Positions 42,767-52,087 of a DNA stretch of 64,000 nucleotides are shown here, piece after piece. The stretch is taken from assembly GCF_010993745.1 (NCBI RefSeq), contig NZ_WOTN01000001.1, positions 623,235 to 687,234 on the forward strand, written 5' to 3'. Positions within the stretch are counted from its first letter, which is position 1. Each line of letters begins with the position of its first letter. The stretch comes from Fodinicola acaciae (lineage in GTDB: Bacteria > Actinomycetota > Actinomycetes > Mycobacteriales > HKI-0501). Both the position numbers and the translations under genes were made by a program. The notes beneath the pieces were generated by a model. That model was not told the DNA's origin. It was given only the letters and a program-made list of their open reading frames with translations, and searched no databases.

Positions 42767-43975
42767 CTACATGGAGGCTCGACGGAGTTCCGGCACGAGG
42801 AGGCACACCGCGGCGCCGGCCAGCTCGACGGCCGTACTCCCTGCGAAGGTCGGCACCACACCGAAGGCGCCGACGGCGGCCGCGGTGGCGGCGATCGCGA
42901 GCGGCGTGATGCCGAGGTTGGCGAGCGAGTTGACACTGCCGACGCGGCCGCGGAACCGGTCGTCGGTGACATGCTGGTTGAGTGCTGTGGCGGTCACGCC
43001 GAGCATGCCGCTGCCGACGCCGACCGCGCAGCAGACGAGCACAGCGAGCGCGAGATTTGGCGAGAGCGCGAGGAAAAGCAGGCAGCAGCCTTCGGCGATC
43101 AGCATGATCGCGAACGCCAGGCCGACCCGCCTCCTGATCCGCAGCCGCAGCATGGCGAAGGCCGAAATCGCCGCGCCGACGCCGAATCCGGCCAGCAGCA
43201 GGCCGGCGCCGGTGGCGCCCCAGCCATGCTGGACGGCGAGCAGGGTCAGGCCCATGTTCATTGGTCCGACGAAGCCGACGTTGGACAGGAAACCGACCAG
43301 CATCGACGCGCGTAGCACGCGATGTGTTGCCAGATAATGGAAACCTTCGCGGAGCGCGCGGCCGTACGGTTCGCTGGCCTTGCGTTCGACCGGCCGCGAC
43401 CGTACGGATCGCAGTGCGAGCGCGGAAAAGACGAAGGTGGCCGCGTCCACCACGCAGGCGAGCGGCAGTCCACCGGTGGCGACGAGAATGCCGCCAAGCG
43501 GAGCGCCGACGGTCAACGCGGCGCGCTGGGTGATCTCGCGGAAGGCCGCACCGGAGGAGAACTGGCTTGGCTCCAACAGGAGCGGCTGCATCGCGCCGTT
43601 GGCCGGCAGGAAGACCGCGTCGACCGCACCGTAGACCAGCGCCACGACGACGAGCAGGCCGATCGTCGGCTGCCACAGCGCGACGCCGGCGGCGGACGCG
43701 GCGACGATGGCGCGCAACGTGTCGCTGCCGATCATCAGGCGACGCGGCCCGTACCTGTCGACGAGCGGGCCGCCGAGCAGCATGAACGCGAGGCGGGGAA
43801 GTGCCGATATCGACACGACGACCCCGGCGACCGCCGGCGTACTCGCCTGCGTCGCCGACCAGGAGAGCGCCAGATACCAGACCTGGTCGCCGAGGATCGA
43901 GACCGCCTGGCTGACGCTGTAGCGGACATATTGGCGGTCGCGATAGACCGACCGTACGGGTGCGGCGACGGTCAC
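42767..43975 (-). CDS. MFS transporter
   Basis: The 402-residue integral membrane protein has about twelve hydrophobic segments and the drug-exporter-type start VRYSVSQAVSILGDQVWYLALSW. GGPLVDRYGPRRLMIGSD is the loop 2-3 motif. It is an exporter of unknown cargo. GTG 43975 overlaps the arsR stop (GTGA), so the two genes are co-expressed and the regulator probably controls the exporter. Confidence 0.88.
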   Translation of the reverse strand: MTVAAPVRSVYRDRQYVRYSVSQAVSILGDQVWYLALSWSATQASTPAVAGVVVSISALPRLAFMLLGGPLVDRYGPRRLMIGSDTLRAIVAASAAGVALWQPTIGLLVVVALVYGAVDAVFLPANGAMQPLLLEPSQFSSGAAFREITQRAALTVGAPLGGILVATGGLPLACVVDAATFVFSALALRSVRSRPVERKASEPYGRALREGFHYLATHRVLRASMLVGFLSNVGFVGPMNMGLTLLAVQHGWGATGAGLLLAGFGVGAAISAFAMLRLRIRRRVGLAFAIMLIAEGCCLLFLALSPNLALAVLVCCAVGVGSGMLGVTATALNQHVTDDRFRGRVGSVNSLANLGITPLAIAATAAAVGAFGVVPTFAGSTAVELAGAAVCLLVPELRRASM

Positions 43976-44550
43976 GGTTTCTCCGGAAAGACGTGGAAGA
44001 ACAGGAAAACCGACTCGCGGCCGTCATCGGGGATTGGCGTACCGTCCGGGTTGCGGCCCTGGTCGGTGTAGCGGGTGATGACCTCCAGCAACTCGGCCGT
44101 CATCTGCCGCAGCTCGTCCGGCGTCATCCGGATCTGGCTGTCGCTGCTCATCGAGGCGCGCTGCCACTCCTGCGGCCAGGCGTGGAACGTACGCTGATAG
44201 GTGGTCAGCCGTTCGAGTTCGTCGGCGACCATCTGAGCCTTCAACGTGTCGGTGATCGCCGCGCCTTCCGGACCCGGAAAATCGAGCGTGTCCCAACTCG
44301 TCGCCTCCGGCACGAGCCGCCACCACCGCTCCCGGCGATCCCTGGCCAGCTCAGGAGCCTCCACAATGAACCCGTGTTTGGCCAGCTCACGTAGGTGATA
44401 GCTGACCAGCCCCGGATCACTGTCCGTACGTTTGGCCAACATGCCGGCGGTCGCTGGCCCGATCTGCTGGAGGAGCCGGAAGAGCTTGCGGCGAAGTGGC
44501 TGTGTGAGGCCTTTGAGGACCTCCGGGTCCGTGATCTTCCGCGTCTCCAT
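43972..44550 (-). CDS. ArsR-like helix-turn-helix regulator
   Basis: The 192-residue protein has a winged helix at residues about 8-75 (PLRRKLFRLLQQIGPATAGM, DPGLVSYHLRELAKHGFIVE). A long helical C-terminal part follows (WPQEWQRASMSSDSQIRMTP). This layout is common for regulators of MFS exporters of the same operon. ATG 44550 is preceded by an inverted repeat AGAAGAA/TTCTTCT (44555-44561, 44576-44582), a possible autoregulatory site. Confidence 0.85.
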   Translation of the reverse strand: METRKITDPEVLKGLTQPLRRKLFRLLQQIGPATAGMLAKRTDSDPGLVSYHLRELAKHGFIVEAPELARDRRERWWRLVPEATSWDTLDFPGPEGAAITDTLKAQMVADELERLTTYQRTFHAWPQEWQRASMSSDSQIRMTPDELRQMTAELLEVITRYTDQGRNPDGTPIPDDGRESVFLFFHVFPEKP

Positions 44551-44589
44551 ATCCAGAAGAATAGTTCCAGAATTTTTCTTCTACAAGTA

Positions 44590-44940
44590 CCCTGGCAAGG
44601 CCTTCATGCCGCCGTGATCATCAGATGCTGTGACGGGTGTGACTATTGAGGCTGATAATGCTGTTGTGACTACTGGTCTGCAACAGATGTCCGTTTTGAT
44701 GTCTTGTTAAACAAGTATTACGCAGTCAGCCGCTACAGCACGATCGTTTGGCGTCCAGACCGACGGGTTGCTTCCCATACGGGGAGAACGAGCAAGCCCG
44801 GAAGACCCAGCCCCGCCCACAAACCGCCACCCGCACTCCCAAATGCACACGATTGGCATCCACGCGCCCCTCCCTTGAGGTCGCCCTCCGCGCAGGAGCG
44901 CCCGCCGCGCAGGCGAAAAACCCAACCACCCACCCACGCA
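44590..44940. repeat. Dispersed repeat family, copy R3
   Basis: Bases 44592-44785 are about 90 per cent identical by eye to R1 bases 145-335, including CTTGTT-A-AACAAG (44703-44715) and the stretch to TTGCTTCCCA. Only the tail of the peptide-like frame (GKAFMPP, stop at 44614-44616) remains. Similarity continues more weakly to about 44940. No gene is seen from 44551 to 45092. Confidence 0.8.
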
Positions 44941-45092
44941 ACAAACAGGCGAACCCGCCACCCACCCAACGCACCAACCAGAAAACCCACGCACCACCCA
45001 TCCACCTATCCATCCACCGACCCACCCCAAAAACCCAGAAAACGCAACGACCCTACTAACCCACAAATAGCGCCACACCCCACAAAGCGCCC
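44941..45092. other. A/C-rich tail after R3
   Basis: The plus strand is almost free of G and T, with many CCACC and CCATCC units, so the minus strand is G/T-rich with several GGG runs (complements of 45021-45023, 45025-45028, 45034-45036 and 45051-45053). One loop is long, so a stable G-quadruplex is less certain than at 510-530. No coding sign. Confidence 0.6.
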
Positions 45093-46403
45093 TCACACCA
45101 GCGCCACCCAAAAATCGACCCGATCCGCAAATCTCCCCAGATCGCGCCCGGTGAGCTCCTCCACCCGCCGCAGGCGATACCGCAACGTATTCACGTGTAC
45201 GTGCAACCGCTCCGCCGTCAGGTTCCACGACCCGTTGCACTCAAGGAAAACTCGCAGCGTCTCGGTCAGAGATGACCGATGTTCCAGGTCGTACGCGTAA
45301 ACCGGACCCAACAGCCGCTGCGCGAACATCGTCCGCACTTCGTCCGGCACCACGGCCAACAGAGACCGATGGGAGGTCAGCTCGGTGTCGAGCGCCAGCG
45401 TGGCCGAGCCGGCGCGGTGAGACGCCAGCCGGTACGCGTCGGCCGCCTCGGGGGTGCCCTCCGAGCTGAGGCCGACCGCGAGCTGAGCGCTGCCGAGTCC
45501 GTGTGTCAACACGCGCAGAGCGTCGGTGAGCTCGGCCGCCGCCTGCGCGAGCGTACGACCGAGCGCCGGAACAAACGCATACGTGAGGTCGTCTAAGCAG
45601 ACGAGTCGGATGTCGTCCGCAAGCACCGCGGCAAGCTCAGCCAGCACGTCAGCATCAGGGCTGGCCAGCACGAGCGCATCATCGCCGGCGACGCCGGACA
45701 TCGACACAGCGGACATCCACGCCGTACGCTGCGCCGCCACCAGCTCGACAAGTCGCTCGACCAGCCGTCGCTGGCTGGCCGACCACCGCTCGCCGTCGCC
45801 GTCGACGGCCACGAACCAGCTGGTCAGTGGCGCCGCCGACGGCATCAGCGTGTGCGTCGGCAGCGGCTCGCCGGACAGGCAGTGCCGCGCGAGCGTACGT
45901 CCGAGATCGGTCGCGGGGCCCGCGACGAGGCGGCCGGTCGGTGCGAGGACGCGGCAGACGGCCCCGAGCTCGGCCGCCACGGCGGCGAGGCCGCTGGCCA
46001 GGTCGGCACCGGCGGGGAACGGCAGCCGGCGCTCTGCGGCCAGCGCGAGCACGACATGCTCGGTGATGACCGCGAAGTTGAAGTCGACCGGCACCTCGAA
46101 CAGCGGCACGCCGTGCCTCTCGCAGGCTGGCACCAGCTCGTCCGGCAGGCCGTCGACGCCGGCAGCGCCGACCACGAGGCCGGCGACACCCGCGTCGGCG
46201 ATGGTCGCCACGAAACGCTCGGTGTCGCCGGCGTGCTGCCACCACATCAGCCCGGTCAGCACCAGCTCGCCGCCGGACAGGAACCGGCTCGGGTCGAGCA
46301 GGTCGGTGGTGATCGTCTGGCGCACCTCGCGGTCCAGCCGTTCGGCCCCGGCGAGCAGCCGCAGTCGCAGCTCCGGGTCGTCGAGCAGGGCACCGAGTCG
46401 CAT
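45093..46403 (-). CDS. pucR: PucR-family transcriptional regulator
   Basis: The 436-residue protein has the N-terminal PucR sensor domain (LSGGELVLTGLMWW, VPLFEVPVDFNFAVI), a GGDEF-like middle part and a C-terminal helix-turn-helix. That region holds LRVFLECNGSWNLTAERLHV and HVNTLRYRLRRVEELTGRDL. PucR controls purine degradation in Bacillus. It is divergent from the purine operon starting at 46500, with 96 bases between them, so it is the likely regulator. Confidence 0.92.
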   Translation of the reverse strand: MRLGALLDDPELRLRLLAGAERLDREVRQTITTDLLDPSRFLSGGELVLTGLMWWQHAGDTERFVATIADAGVAGLVVGAAGVDGLPDELVPACERHGVPLFEVPVDFNFAVITEHVVLALAAERRLPFPAGADLASGLAAVAAELGAVCRVLAPTGRLVAGPATDLGRTLARHCLSGEPLPTHTLMPSAAPLTSWFVAVDGDGERWSASQRRLVERLVELVAAQRTAWMSAVSMSGVAGDDALVLASPDADVLAELAAVLADDIRLVCLDDLTYAFVPALGRTLAQAAAELTDALRVLTHGLGSAQLAVGLSSEGTPEAADAYRLASHRAGSATLALDTELTSHRSLLAVVPDEVRTMFAQRLLGPVYAYDLEHRSSLTETLRVFLECNGSWNLTAERLHVHVNTLRYRLRRVEELTGRDLGRFADRVDFWVALV

Positions 46404-46499
46404 GATTGGAGAAATCTACAAGACGGGTGCCCGGCCGCGCCGCGCATTTGGTGTTTTCGGTGACTGGCTGTGGTTCTCGCCGGGGGATTTACTGAGGGG

Positions 46500-46973
46500 A
46501 TGGTCGCGCTGAACGAGCTGCCTGCCGACGAAGCTGAGCGGCGACTGTCGGCCTGTTGTGCCTCGCCGGAATGGGTACGCACAGTGCTGTCTCGGCGACC
46601 GTACGCAAGTTTGGACGAGCTGGTCGGTTATTCCGACAAGGTCATCGCCGGCCTGAGCTGGCCGGAGATCGAGCGCGCTCTGGCCGCGCATCCGCGGATC
46701 GGCGAGCGCGCGACCGGTGGCATGGAAGCAAAGTGGTCGCGAGAGGAGCAGTCGGCCGCCGCGACCGATGACGCGACGGAGCTGGTGGAAGCCAACGCGG
46801 CGTACGAAAAACGTTTCGACCGCGTGTTCCTGATCTGCGCCACCGGCCTGTCCGCTTCGCAGATTTTGGCGGCCTTACGGGCAAGGCTCGCCAATGACGA
46901 CGCCACCGAGGCGGCGGTCACGCGCGAGGAGCTGACGAAAATCGTACGGCTCCGGTTGGCGAGGATCGCATGA
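46500..46973 (+). CDS. uraD: OHCU decarboxylase
   Basis: Decarboxylates 2-oxo-4-hydroxy-4-carboxy-5-ureidoimidazoline to S-allantoin. The 157-residue protein has the family HPRIGER motif with catalytic His (AAHPRIGERATG), SREEQSAA and NAAYEKRFDRVFLICATG. ATG 46500 is chosen for the family N-terminus; GAGGGG lies almost against it, so translation may be unusual. First gene of the purine operon. It overlaps the next by ATGA. Confidence 0.93.
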   Translation: MVALNELPADEAERRLSACCASPEWVRTVLSRRPYASLDELVGYSDKVIAGLSWPEIERALAAHPRIGERATGGMEAKWSREEQSAAATDDATELVEANAAYEKRFDRVFLICATGLSASQILAALRARLANDDATEAAVTREELTKIVRLRLARIA

Positions 46974-47275
46974 CGCTGTCCACGCACATCCTCGACACCA
47001 CCAGCGGCCGGCCGGCGGCAGGTGTGGCCGTACGCCTCGAACGCGGCGCGGATGTCATAGCCGAAGCCAAAACCGACGGCGATGGCCGGATCCGCTGGGA
47101 CTTCGAGCTGGCGGCCGGCACCTACCGGCTGGTCTTCGACACCGGCGGCTACCTCGGTCCGGACGCCTTCTTTCCTGAGGCGGCAGTGAGCTTCCGAGTC
47201 GTGGACAGCGAGGCGCATCTGCATGTGCCGCTGTTGCTCGGGCCATACACCTACACGACATACCGAGGTTCGTAA
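46970..47275 (+). CDS. uraH: 5-hydroxyisourate hydrolase
   Basis: Hydrolyses 5-hydroxyisourate to OHCU. The 101-residue transthyretin-like protein has STHILDTTSGRPAAGV with the catalytic His at the start, TDGDGRI and the C-terminal YTYTTYRGS (YRGS motif). Its stop and the uricase start share one base (TAATG). Confidence 0.95.
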   Translation: MTLSTHILDTTSGRPAAGVAVRLERGADVIAEAKTDGDGRIRWDFELAAGTYRLVFDTGGYLGPDAFFPEAAVSFRVVDSEAHLHVPLLLGPYTYTTYRGS

Positions 47276-48096
47276 TGGCGATAGTGCTCGGCGACAATTC
47301 CTACGGCAAGGCCGAAACTCGTGTCGTGACGGTGGATCGCGATCCAGACGGTCACCGGCTCGTCGACCTGAACGTGACGACCGCGCTGTCCGGTGACCTG
47401 TCCGCGACGCACCTGACCGGCGACAACGGCGCCGTTTTGCCGACAGATTCGCAGAAAAACACCGTTTTCGCCTTCGCCCGCGACGGCATCGGCGAGCCGG
47501 AGGACTTCGCGGCCCGGCTCGCGCGGCATTTCGTCCAGAGCCAGCCGGCGATTCATCGCGCGGTGGTCGACATCGAGGCATACCGGTGGGACCGGCTGGC
47601 GCACCACTCGTTCGTACGCGCCGCCGGCACACGGACGGCGAGCGTCACCTTCGACGGCTCGTTGCGGACCTGGTCCGGCATCACCGATCTGGTCGTGATG
47701 AACACGACGGACTCGGAGTTCTGGGGCTATCCAAAGGATCCCTACACGACGTTGGCGGAGACCAAGGACCGCATCCTGGCGACGGCGCTGACCGCGCGCT
47801 GGCGGCACACCGGCACCTGCGACTGGGCCGAGTCGCACGCGGCGGTTGTGCGGCTGTTGCTGGACACCTTCGCCGGCACCTACAGCCTTTCGCTGCAGCA
47901 GACGCTTTTCGCGATGGGTCGCGCGGTGCTGGACGAGCGGCCGGAGCTGGCCGAGATTCGCCTGGAGTTACCCAACAAACACCACATCCCGGTCGATCTT
48001 TCGCCGTTCGGGCTGGACAATCCGGGCGTGGTCTTCCACGCCACCGACCGGCCGTACGGGCTGATCGCGGCGACCGTGACCAGGGACGGCACATGA
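47275..48096 (+). CDS. pucL: Urate oxidase (uricase)
   Basis: Oxidises urate to 5-hydroxyisourate without a cofactor. The 273-residue protein has NSYGKAETRVV with the catalytic Lys, LPTDSQKNTVFAFA with the conserved Thr, HHSFVRAAG, and TTDSEFWGYPKDPYTTL. It is followed with ATGA overlap by the transporter gene. Confidence 0.96.
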   Translation: MAIVLGDNSYGKAETRVVTVDRDPDGHRLVDLNVTTALSGDLSATHLTGDNGAVLPTDSQKNTVFAFARDGIGEPEDFAARLARHFVQSQPAIHRAVVDIEAYRWDRLAHHSFVRAAGTRTASVTFDGSLRTWSGITDLVVMNTTDSEFWGYPKDPYTTLAETKDRILATALTARWRHTGTCDWAESHAAVVRLLLDTFAGTYSLSLQQTLFAMGRAVLDERPELAEIRLELPNKHHIPVDLSPFGLDNPGVVFHATDRPYGLIAATVTRDGT

Positions 48097-49445
48097 CCGT
48101 GCATCCGGTGGACGAGGTCCCGCCGATCGGCCGGCTGCTGTCGCTCGGGCTGCAGCACGTGCTCGCGATGTACGCCGGCGCCGTGGCGGTGCCGCTGATC
48201 GTCGGCTCGGCGCTGAAGATGTCGAGCACCGACCTCGCGTATCTGATCAGCGCCGACCTGCTGGTTTCCGGTGTCGCCACACTGATCCAGTGCATCGGCG
48301 TGTGGCGCTTCGGCGTACGGCTGCCGCTGATGCAGGGCTGCACGTTCGCCGCGGTGACGCCGATGGTGTTGATCGGCACGACGACCGGCGGCCTTCCGGC
48401 GATCTATGGGGCGGTGATCGTCTCCGGCCTCGGCATGGTGCTGCTGGCACCGGTTTTCGGACGGTTGCTGCGGTTTTTCCCGCCGCTGGTGACCGGCACG
48501 GTGATTACGATCATCGGCCTTTCGCTGCTGCCGGTAGCGGCCAACTGGGCCGCCGGCGGCGTCGGCGCGCCGGGTTTCGGAAAGCCGGCCAACCTGGCGA
48601 TGGCGCTCGGCGTTCTGGTGCTCATCCTGCTGATCCAGCGGTTCGCGCCGGGTTTTTGGGGCCGCATCGCCGTGCTGCTCGGCATCGTGATCGGCACACT
48701 GGTCGGCATCCCGCTCGGCTTCACCAACTTCTCGTCGGTCACTCAGGTCGGATTTTTCGGCGTCAGCACACCGTTCCACTTCGGCCTGCCCACCTTCGGC
48801 GTGGCGGCGATCGTCTCGATGCTGGTCGTGATGCTCGTGACGATGACCGAGACGACCGGCGACATCCTCGCCGTCGGTGAGATCACTGGCAAGCAGGTCG
48901 ACCGGCGTACGCTCTCCGACGGCCTGCGCGCCGACGGACTGTCCACTGTGCTCGGTGGAGTCTTCAACACGTTTCCCTACACTGCCTTCGCGCAGAACGT
49001 CGGCCTGGTCGGTCTCACCCGGGTCCGCAGCCGCTACGTCGTTGCCGTGGGCGGCGGAATTCTGGTGGTGCTTGGCCTGATCCGGCCGCTCGGCGAGATC
49101 GTTGCGGCGGTGCCGCAGCCAGTGCTCGGCGGCGCCGGCATCGCCATGTTCGGCACCGTCGCTGCTTATGGCATCCGGCTGCTGGCGAAGGCCGAGTTGT
49201 CCGGGCACAATCTCGTGCTGGTCGCAGCGGCTCTCGGGGTAGGCCTCGCGCCGACTGTGGTGCCGGACCTCTACCAGCATTTTCCCTCGTGGTTCCAGGT
49301 GATCGCTGGCTCCGGCATCAGCGCCGGCTGCCTGGTCGCCGTGCTGCTGAACGTACTTTTCAACCATGTCCCTGGCCGGCGCGACGCCGGCGAGGAAGAC
49401 GCAGGAGACAGCGATGTCGTTCCATCGTCCAGCCAGCCTGGCTGA
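48093..49445 (+). CDS. Xanthine/uric acid permease (NCS2)
   Basis: Proton-coupled uptake of purines. The 450-residue membrane protein has the NCS2 motifs: SLGLQHVLAMYAGAVAVPLI in TM1, QGCTFAAVTPMV, TMTETTGDILAVGEITG with the key acidic residues, and FPYTAFAQNVGLVGLTRVRS. The exact purine (urate, xanthine or both) is unclear. The last 32 bases overlap the next gene. Confidence 0.94.
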   Translation: MTVHPVDEVPPIGRLLSLGLQHVLAMYAGAVAVPLIVGSALKMSSTDLAYLISADLLVSGVATLIQCIGVWRFGVRLPLMQGCTFAAVTPMVLIGTTTGGLPAIYGAVIVSGLGMVLLAPVFGRLLRFFPPLVTGTVITIIGLSLLPVAANWAAGGVGAPGFGKPANLAMALGVLVLILLIQRFAPGFWGRIAVLLGIVIGTLVGIPLGFTNFSSVTQVGFFGVSTPFHFGLPTFGVAAIVSMLVVMLVTMTETTGDILAVGEITGKQVDRRTLSDGLRADGLSTVLGGVFNTFPYTAFAQNVGLVGLTRVRSRYVVAVGGGILVVLGLIRPLGEIVAAVPQPVLGGAGIAMFGTVAAYGIRLLAKAELSGHNLVLVAAALGVGLAPTVVPDLYQHFPSWFQVIAGSGISAGCLVAVLLNVLFNHVPGRRDAGEEDAGDSDVVPSSSQPG

Positions 49446-50292
49446 GGCGCTCGCGGTCAAGGCCGAGGATCCGCGGGCACGCCTGCTCGCCGGTGGCACC
49501 GATGTCATGGTGGCCGCCAATTTCGGCCGGCTGCGGCCGAAGCCGCTGGTCGACCTGACCGCGGTGCCGGAGCTTTCGCAGTGGTGGCGCGAAAAAGATC
49601 GCGTAGTGATTGGCGCGACCGTGCCATACCAACGGATCATCGAGGAGATCGGTCAGCTGGTGCCCGGGTTGGCCCTGGCCAGCCGCACAGTGGGCTCACC
49701 GCAGATCCGCAATCGCGGGACTGTCGGCGGAAACCTCGGCACGGCCTCACCGGCCGGCGACGCGCATCCGCCGCTGCTGGCGAGCCGAGCGAGCCTGCGG
49801 GTCGCGTCGGTGCACGGCAGCCGTGTCGTGCCGATCGACGATTTCTTCGTCGGACTCAAGAAAACCACGCTGGCTGACGATGAGATCGTCACCGCTGTCG
49901 ACCTGCCGGTGGCCGCCGGACCGCAGCAGTTTTCCAAAGTCGGCACGCGAAACGCGATGGTCATCGCGGTGTGCTCCTTCGCGCTGGCGCTCGATCCGGT
50001 CACTGGCCAGGTCGGCACCGGCATCGGCTCCGCTGCGCCGACGCCGCGTCGTACGCCGGCCGCGGAAGCATTCCTCGCGGCCGAACTTTCCGGTCGCTGG
50101 GCCAATCCGGCGCGGCCGCTGCCGCATTCGGTGGTCAAGGAGTTCGGCGAGCTGGTGGCTCAGGCCGCGGCGCCGATCGACGACGTGCGGTCCACCGCCG
50201 CGTATCGCAAGCATGCTCTGGCCGTGCTGGCTCGGCGCACGTTGACCTGGACCTGGCTCGATTACCAGAAAGAAGCACGGCAATGCGCGTGA
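49414..50292 (+). CDS. Xanthine dehydrogenase FAD-binding subunit
   Basis: The 292-residue subunit has the FAD motifs LLAGGTDVMVAANFG and VGSPQIRNRGTVGGNLGTASPAGDAHPPL. It passes electrons from the 2Fe-2S subunit to NAD. ATG 49414 follows AGGAG (49403-49407). The usual partners are encoded directly after it: the 2Fe-2S subunit, then a deaminase, then the molybdenum subunit. Confidence 0.94.
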   Translation: MSFHRPASLAEALAVKAEDPRARLLAGGTDVMVAANFGRLRPKPLVDLTAVPELSQWWREKDRVVIGATVPYQRIIEEIGQLVPGLALASRTVGSPQIRNRGTVGGNLGTASPAGDAHPPLLASRASLRVASVHGSRVVPIDDFFVGLKKTTLADDEIVTAVDLPVAAGPQQFSKVGTRNAMVIAVCSFALALDPVTGQVGTGIGSAAPTPRRTPAAEAFLAAELSGRWANPARPLPHSVVKEFGELVAQAAAPIDDVRSTAAYRKHALAVLARRTLTWTWLDYQKEARQCA

Positions 50293-50744
50293 ACCTGACG
50301 GTCAACGGCCGGCCGCATGTGACCGACAATGTCGGCGAGACCGAGAGCCTGCTGTTCCTGCTCCGCGAGCGGCTCGGCTATCCGGCCGCCAAGAACGCCT
50401 GTGAACAGGGCGAATGTGGCTCCTGTACGGTCCAGCTCAACGGCCGGCCGGTGTGTTCCTGCCTGGTCGCCGCCGGCCAGGCCGAAGGCGCCGAGGTCGG
50501 CACGGTCGAGGGGATGGCCGACGGTGAGTCGCTGCATCCGTTGCAGCGGGCGTTTCTGGATGCCGGCGCCGTCCAATGTGGATTCTGTACGCCCGGGTTG
50601 CTGGTCGCCGCCGACGACCTGCTGGCCAGGCAGAAGCATCCGTCGGATGCGCAGATCCGCGAGGCGCTGGCCGGAAACCTGTGCCGCTGCACGGGTTACG
50701 AGAAGATCATCGAGGCCGTACGGCTGGCTGCGAGCCGGTCATGA
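50283..50744 (+). CDS. Xanthine dehydrogenase 2Fe-2S subunit
   Basis: The 153-residue subunit carries two 2Fe-2S clusters: plant-type ligands Cys40, Cys45, Cys48 and Cys60 (CEQGECGSC) and the second set Cys99, Cys102, Cys134 and Cys136 (CGFCTPG, CRCTGY). It links the Mo site to FAD. It overlaps its upstream neighbour by ten bases and the deaminase by four. Confidence 0.95.
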   Translation: MRVNLTVNGRPHVTDNVGETESLLFLLRERLGYPAAKNACEQGECGSCTVQLNGRPVCSCLVAAGQAEGAEVGTVEGMADGESLHPLQRAFLDAGAVQCGFCTPGLLVAADDLLARQKHPSDAQIREALAGNLCRCTGYEKIIEAVRLAASRS

Positions 50745-52087
50745 AGCTCGTCATCGACGGTGCGGCCGTGTCCACTGTGGACGCGGCGGGCACCGAGCAC
50801 GCGACAGGGCATGTCATCGTGGTAGACGGCCGGATCCAGGCCGTTGGCGGTGGCGCCGCGCCGAAGGGACTCGACGCTCACTATGTCGACGGCCGCGAAT
50901 GCCTGCTGACTCCGGGTTTTGTCAACACTCACCACCATCTTTACCAGTGGGCCACCCGCGGCTACGCGCAGCAAGCGATCCTTTTCGAGTGGCTGACCGA
51001 GCTCTATCCGGTCTGGGGACGGCTCGACGCGGACATCGTGCACGCTGCCGCGAGTGCCGGCCTGACCAGGCTCGCGCAGACCGGATGCACGACCGCGGCC
51101 GATCACCATTACGTTTTTCCGTCCAATGGCGGTGATGTTTTCGCCGCATTGGTCAGTGCGGGTGAGCGTGTCGGCATCCGGCTGCACGCGATCCGCGGAT
51201 CGATGGACCGCGGCGTATCGCATGGCGGCCTGCCGCCGGACAACATCGTGGAGACCATCGACGGTGCGCTCGCCGGGACCGCTGACGCGATCGGCAAATA
51301 TCACGATCCGGCCTTCGACTCGATGATCCGGGTCGCGGTCGGACCGTGTTCGCCGTTCTCGGTCAGCGAGGAGCTGATGCGCCGCGGTGCCGAGCTGGCG
51401 CGCTCGATGAACGTACGCATGCACACGCATCTTGCCGAAACCGTCGAGGAAGAGCAGCAGTGTCTTGCCGAGTTTGGCTGCACGCCGTTGGAATACGCGG
51501 AACGGCTCGGTTGGCTCGGCGGCGACAGCTGGTTCGCGCACGGCATCCACTTTTCCGACTCCGCGGTGGAAAAACTCGCATCGACGCGCACCGGTGTGAC
51601 GCACTGCCCGAGCTCCAACTCGCGGCTCGGCGCCGGCATCGCGCGGACGGCCGACCTGCTCGGGGCCGGTGCGCCGGTCGGTCTCGGCGTGGACGGCGCC
51701 GCCTCGCACGAGGACGGTGGCCTGCTGCAGGAGCTGCGTCAGGCGATGTATCTGGCACGCCAACGCGGTGGTCCTGCGGCATTGTCCGCGCGTGAGGCGC
51801 TGCGGATCGCGACCATCGGTGGCGCGCGAGTTTTGGGTCGAGAAAAGGAAATCGGCTCGATCGAGCCGGGGAAGCTGGCGGATCTGGCGCTGTGGCGGCT
51901 GGACGGCTTCGAGCATGCCGGCATCGCCGACCCGGTCGCCGCGCTGGTGCTCGGTCCGGTGCCGCCACTGGCTCTGCTGACCGTTGGCGGCCGGCCGGTG
52001 GTGACGGACGGCCAGCTGACCGGTGTGGACGAAGAACAACTCGCCGCGGAGTTGCGCGTGGCGAGCCGGCGATTGGCAGAGCGATGA
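50741..52087 (+). CDS. 8-oxoguanine deaminase / amidohydrolase
   Basis: Zinc amidohydrolase of 448 residues, deaminating a purine base, probably 8-oxoguanine or guanine to urate or xanthine. Metal motifs are NTHHHLYQWATRG, MHTHLAETVEEE, WFAHGIHFS and LGVDGAASHEDGG. The last is typical of the 8-oxoguanine-deaminase/TrzA group rather than classic guanine deaminase. Lying between the Xdh subunit genes with four-base overlaps, it feeds oxidised or aminated purines into the urate route. Confidence 0.88.
   Translation: MKLVIDGAAVSTVDAAGTEHATGHVIVVDGRIQAVGGGAAPKGLDAHYVDGRECLLTPGFVNTHHHLYQWATRGYAQQAILFEWLTELYPVWGRLDADIVHAAASAGLTRLAQTGCTTAADHHYVFPSNGGDVFAALVSAGERVGIRLHAIRGSMDRGVSHGGLPPDNIVETIDGALAGTADAIGKYHDPAFDSMIRVAVGPCSPFSVSEELMRRGAELARSMNVRMHTHLAETVEEEQQCLAEFGCTPLEYAERLGWLGGDSWFAHGIHFSDSAVEKLASTRTGVTHCPSSNSRLGAGIARTADLLGAGAPVGLGVDGAASHEDGGLLQELRQAMYLARQRGGPAALSAREALRIATIGGARVLGREKEIGSIEPGKLADLALWRLDGFEHAGIADPVAALVLGPVPPLALLTVGGRPVVTDGQLTGVDEEQLAAELRVASRRLAER

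Noticed and set aside
44941-45092. CRISPR-like array in the A/C-rich tract
   Set aside because: The short CCACC-type units have no constant repeat length or unique spacers, and no cas genes are present.
44704-45300. Open frames on both strands across R3 and its tail
   Set aside because: They translate the repeat and the A/C-rich DNA into Pro/Thr/His-rich or Gly/Trp-rich low complexity, without start signals.
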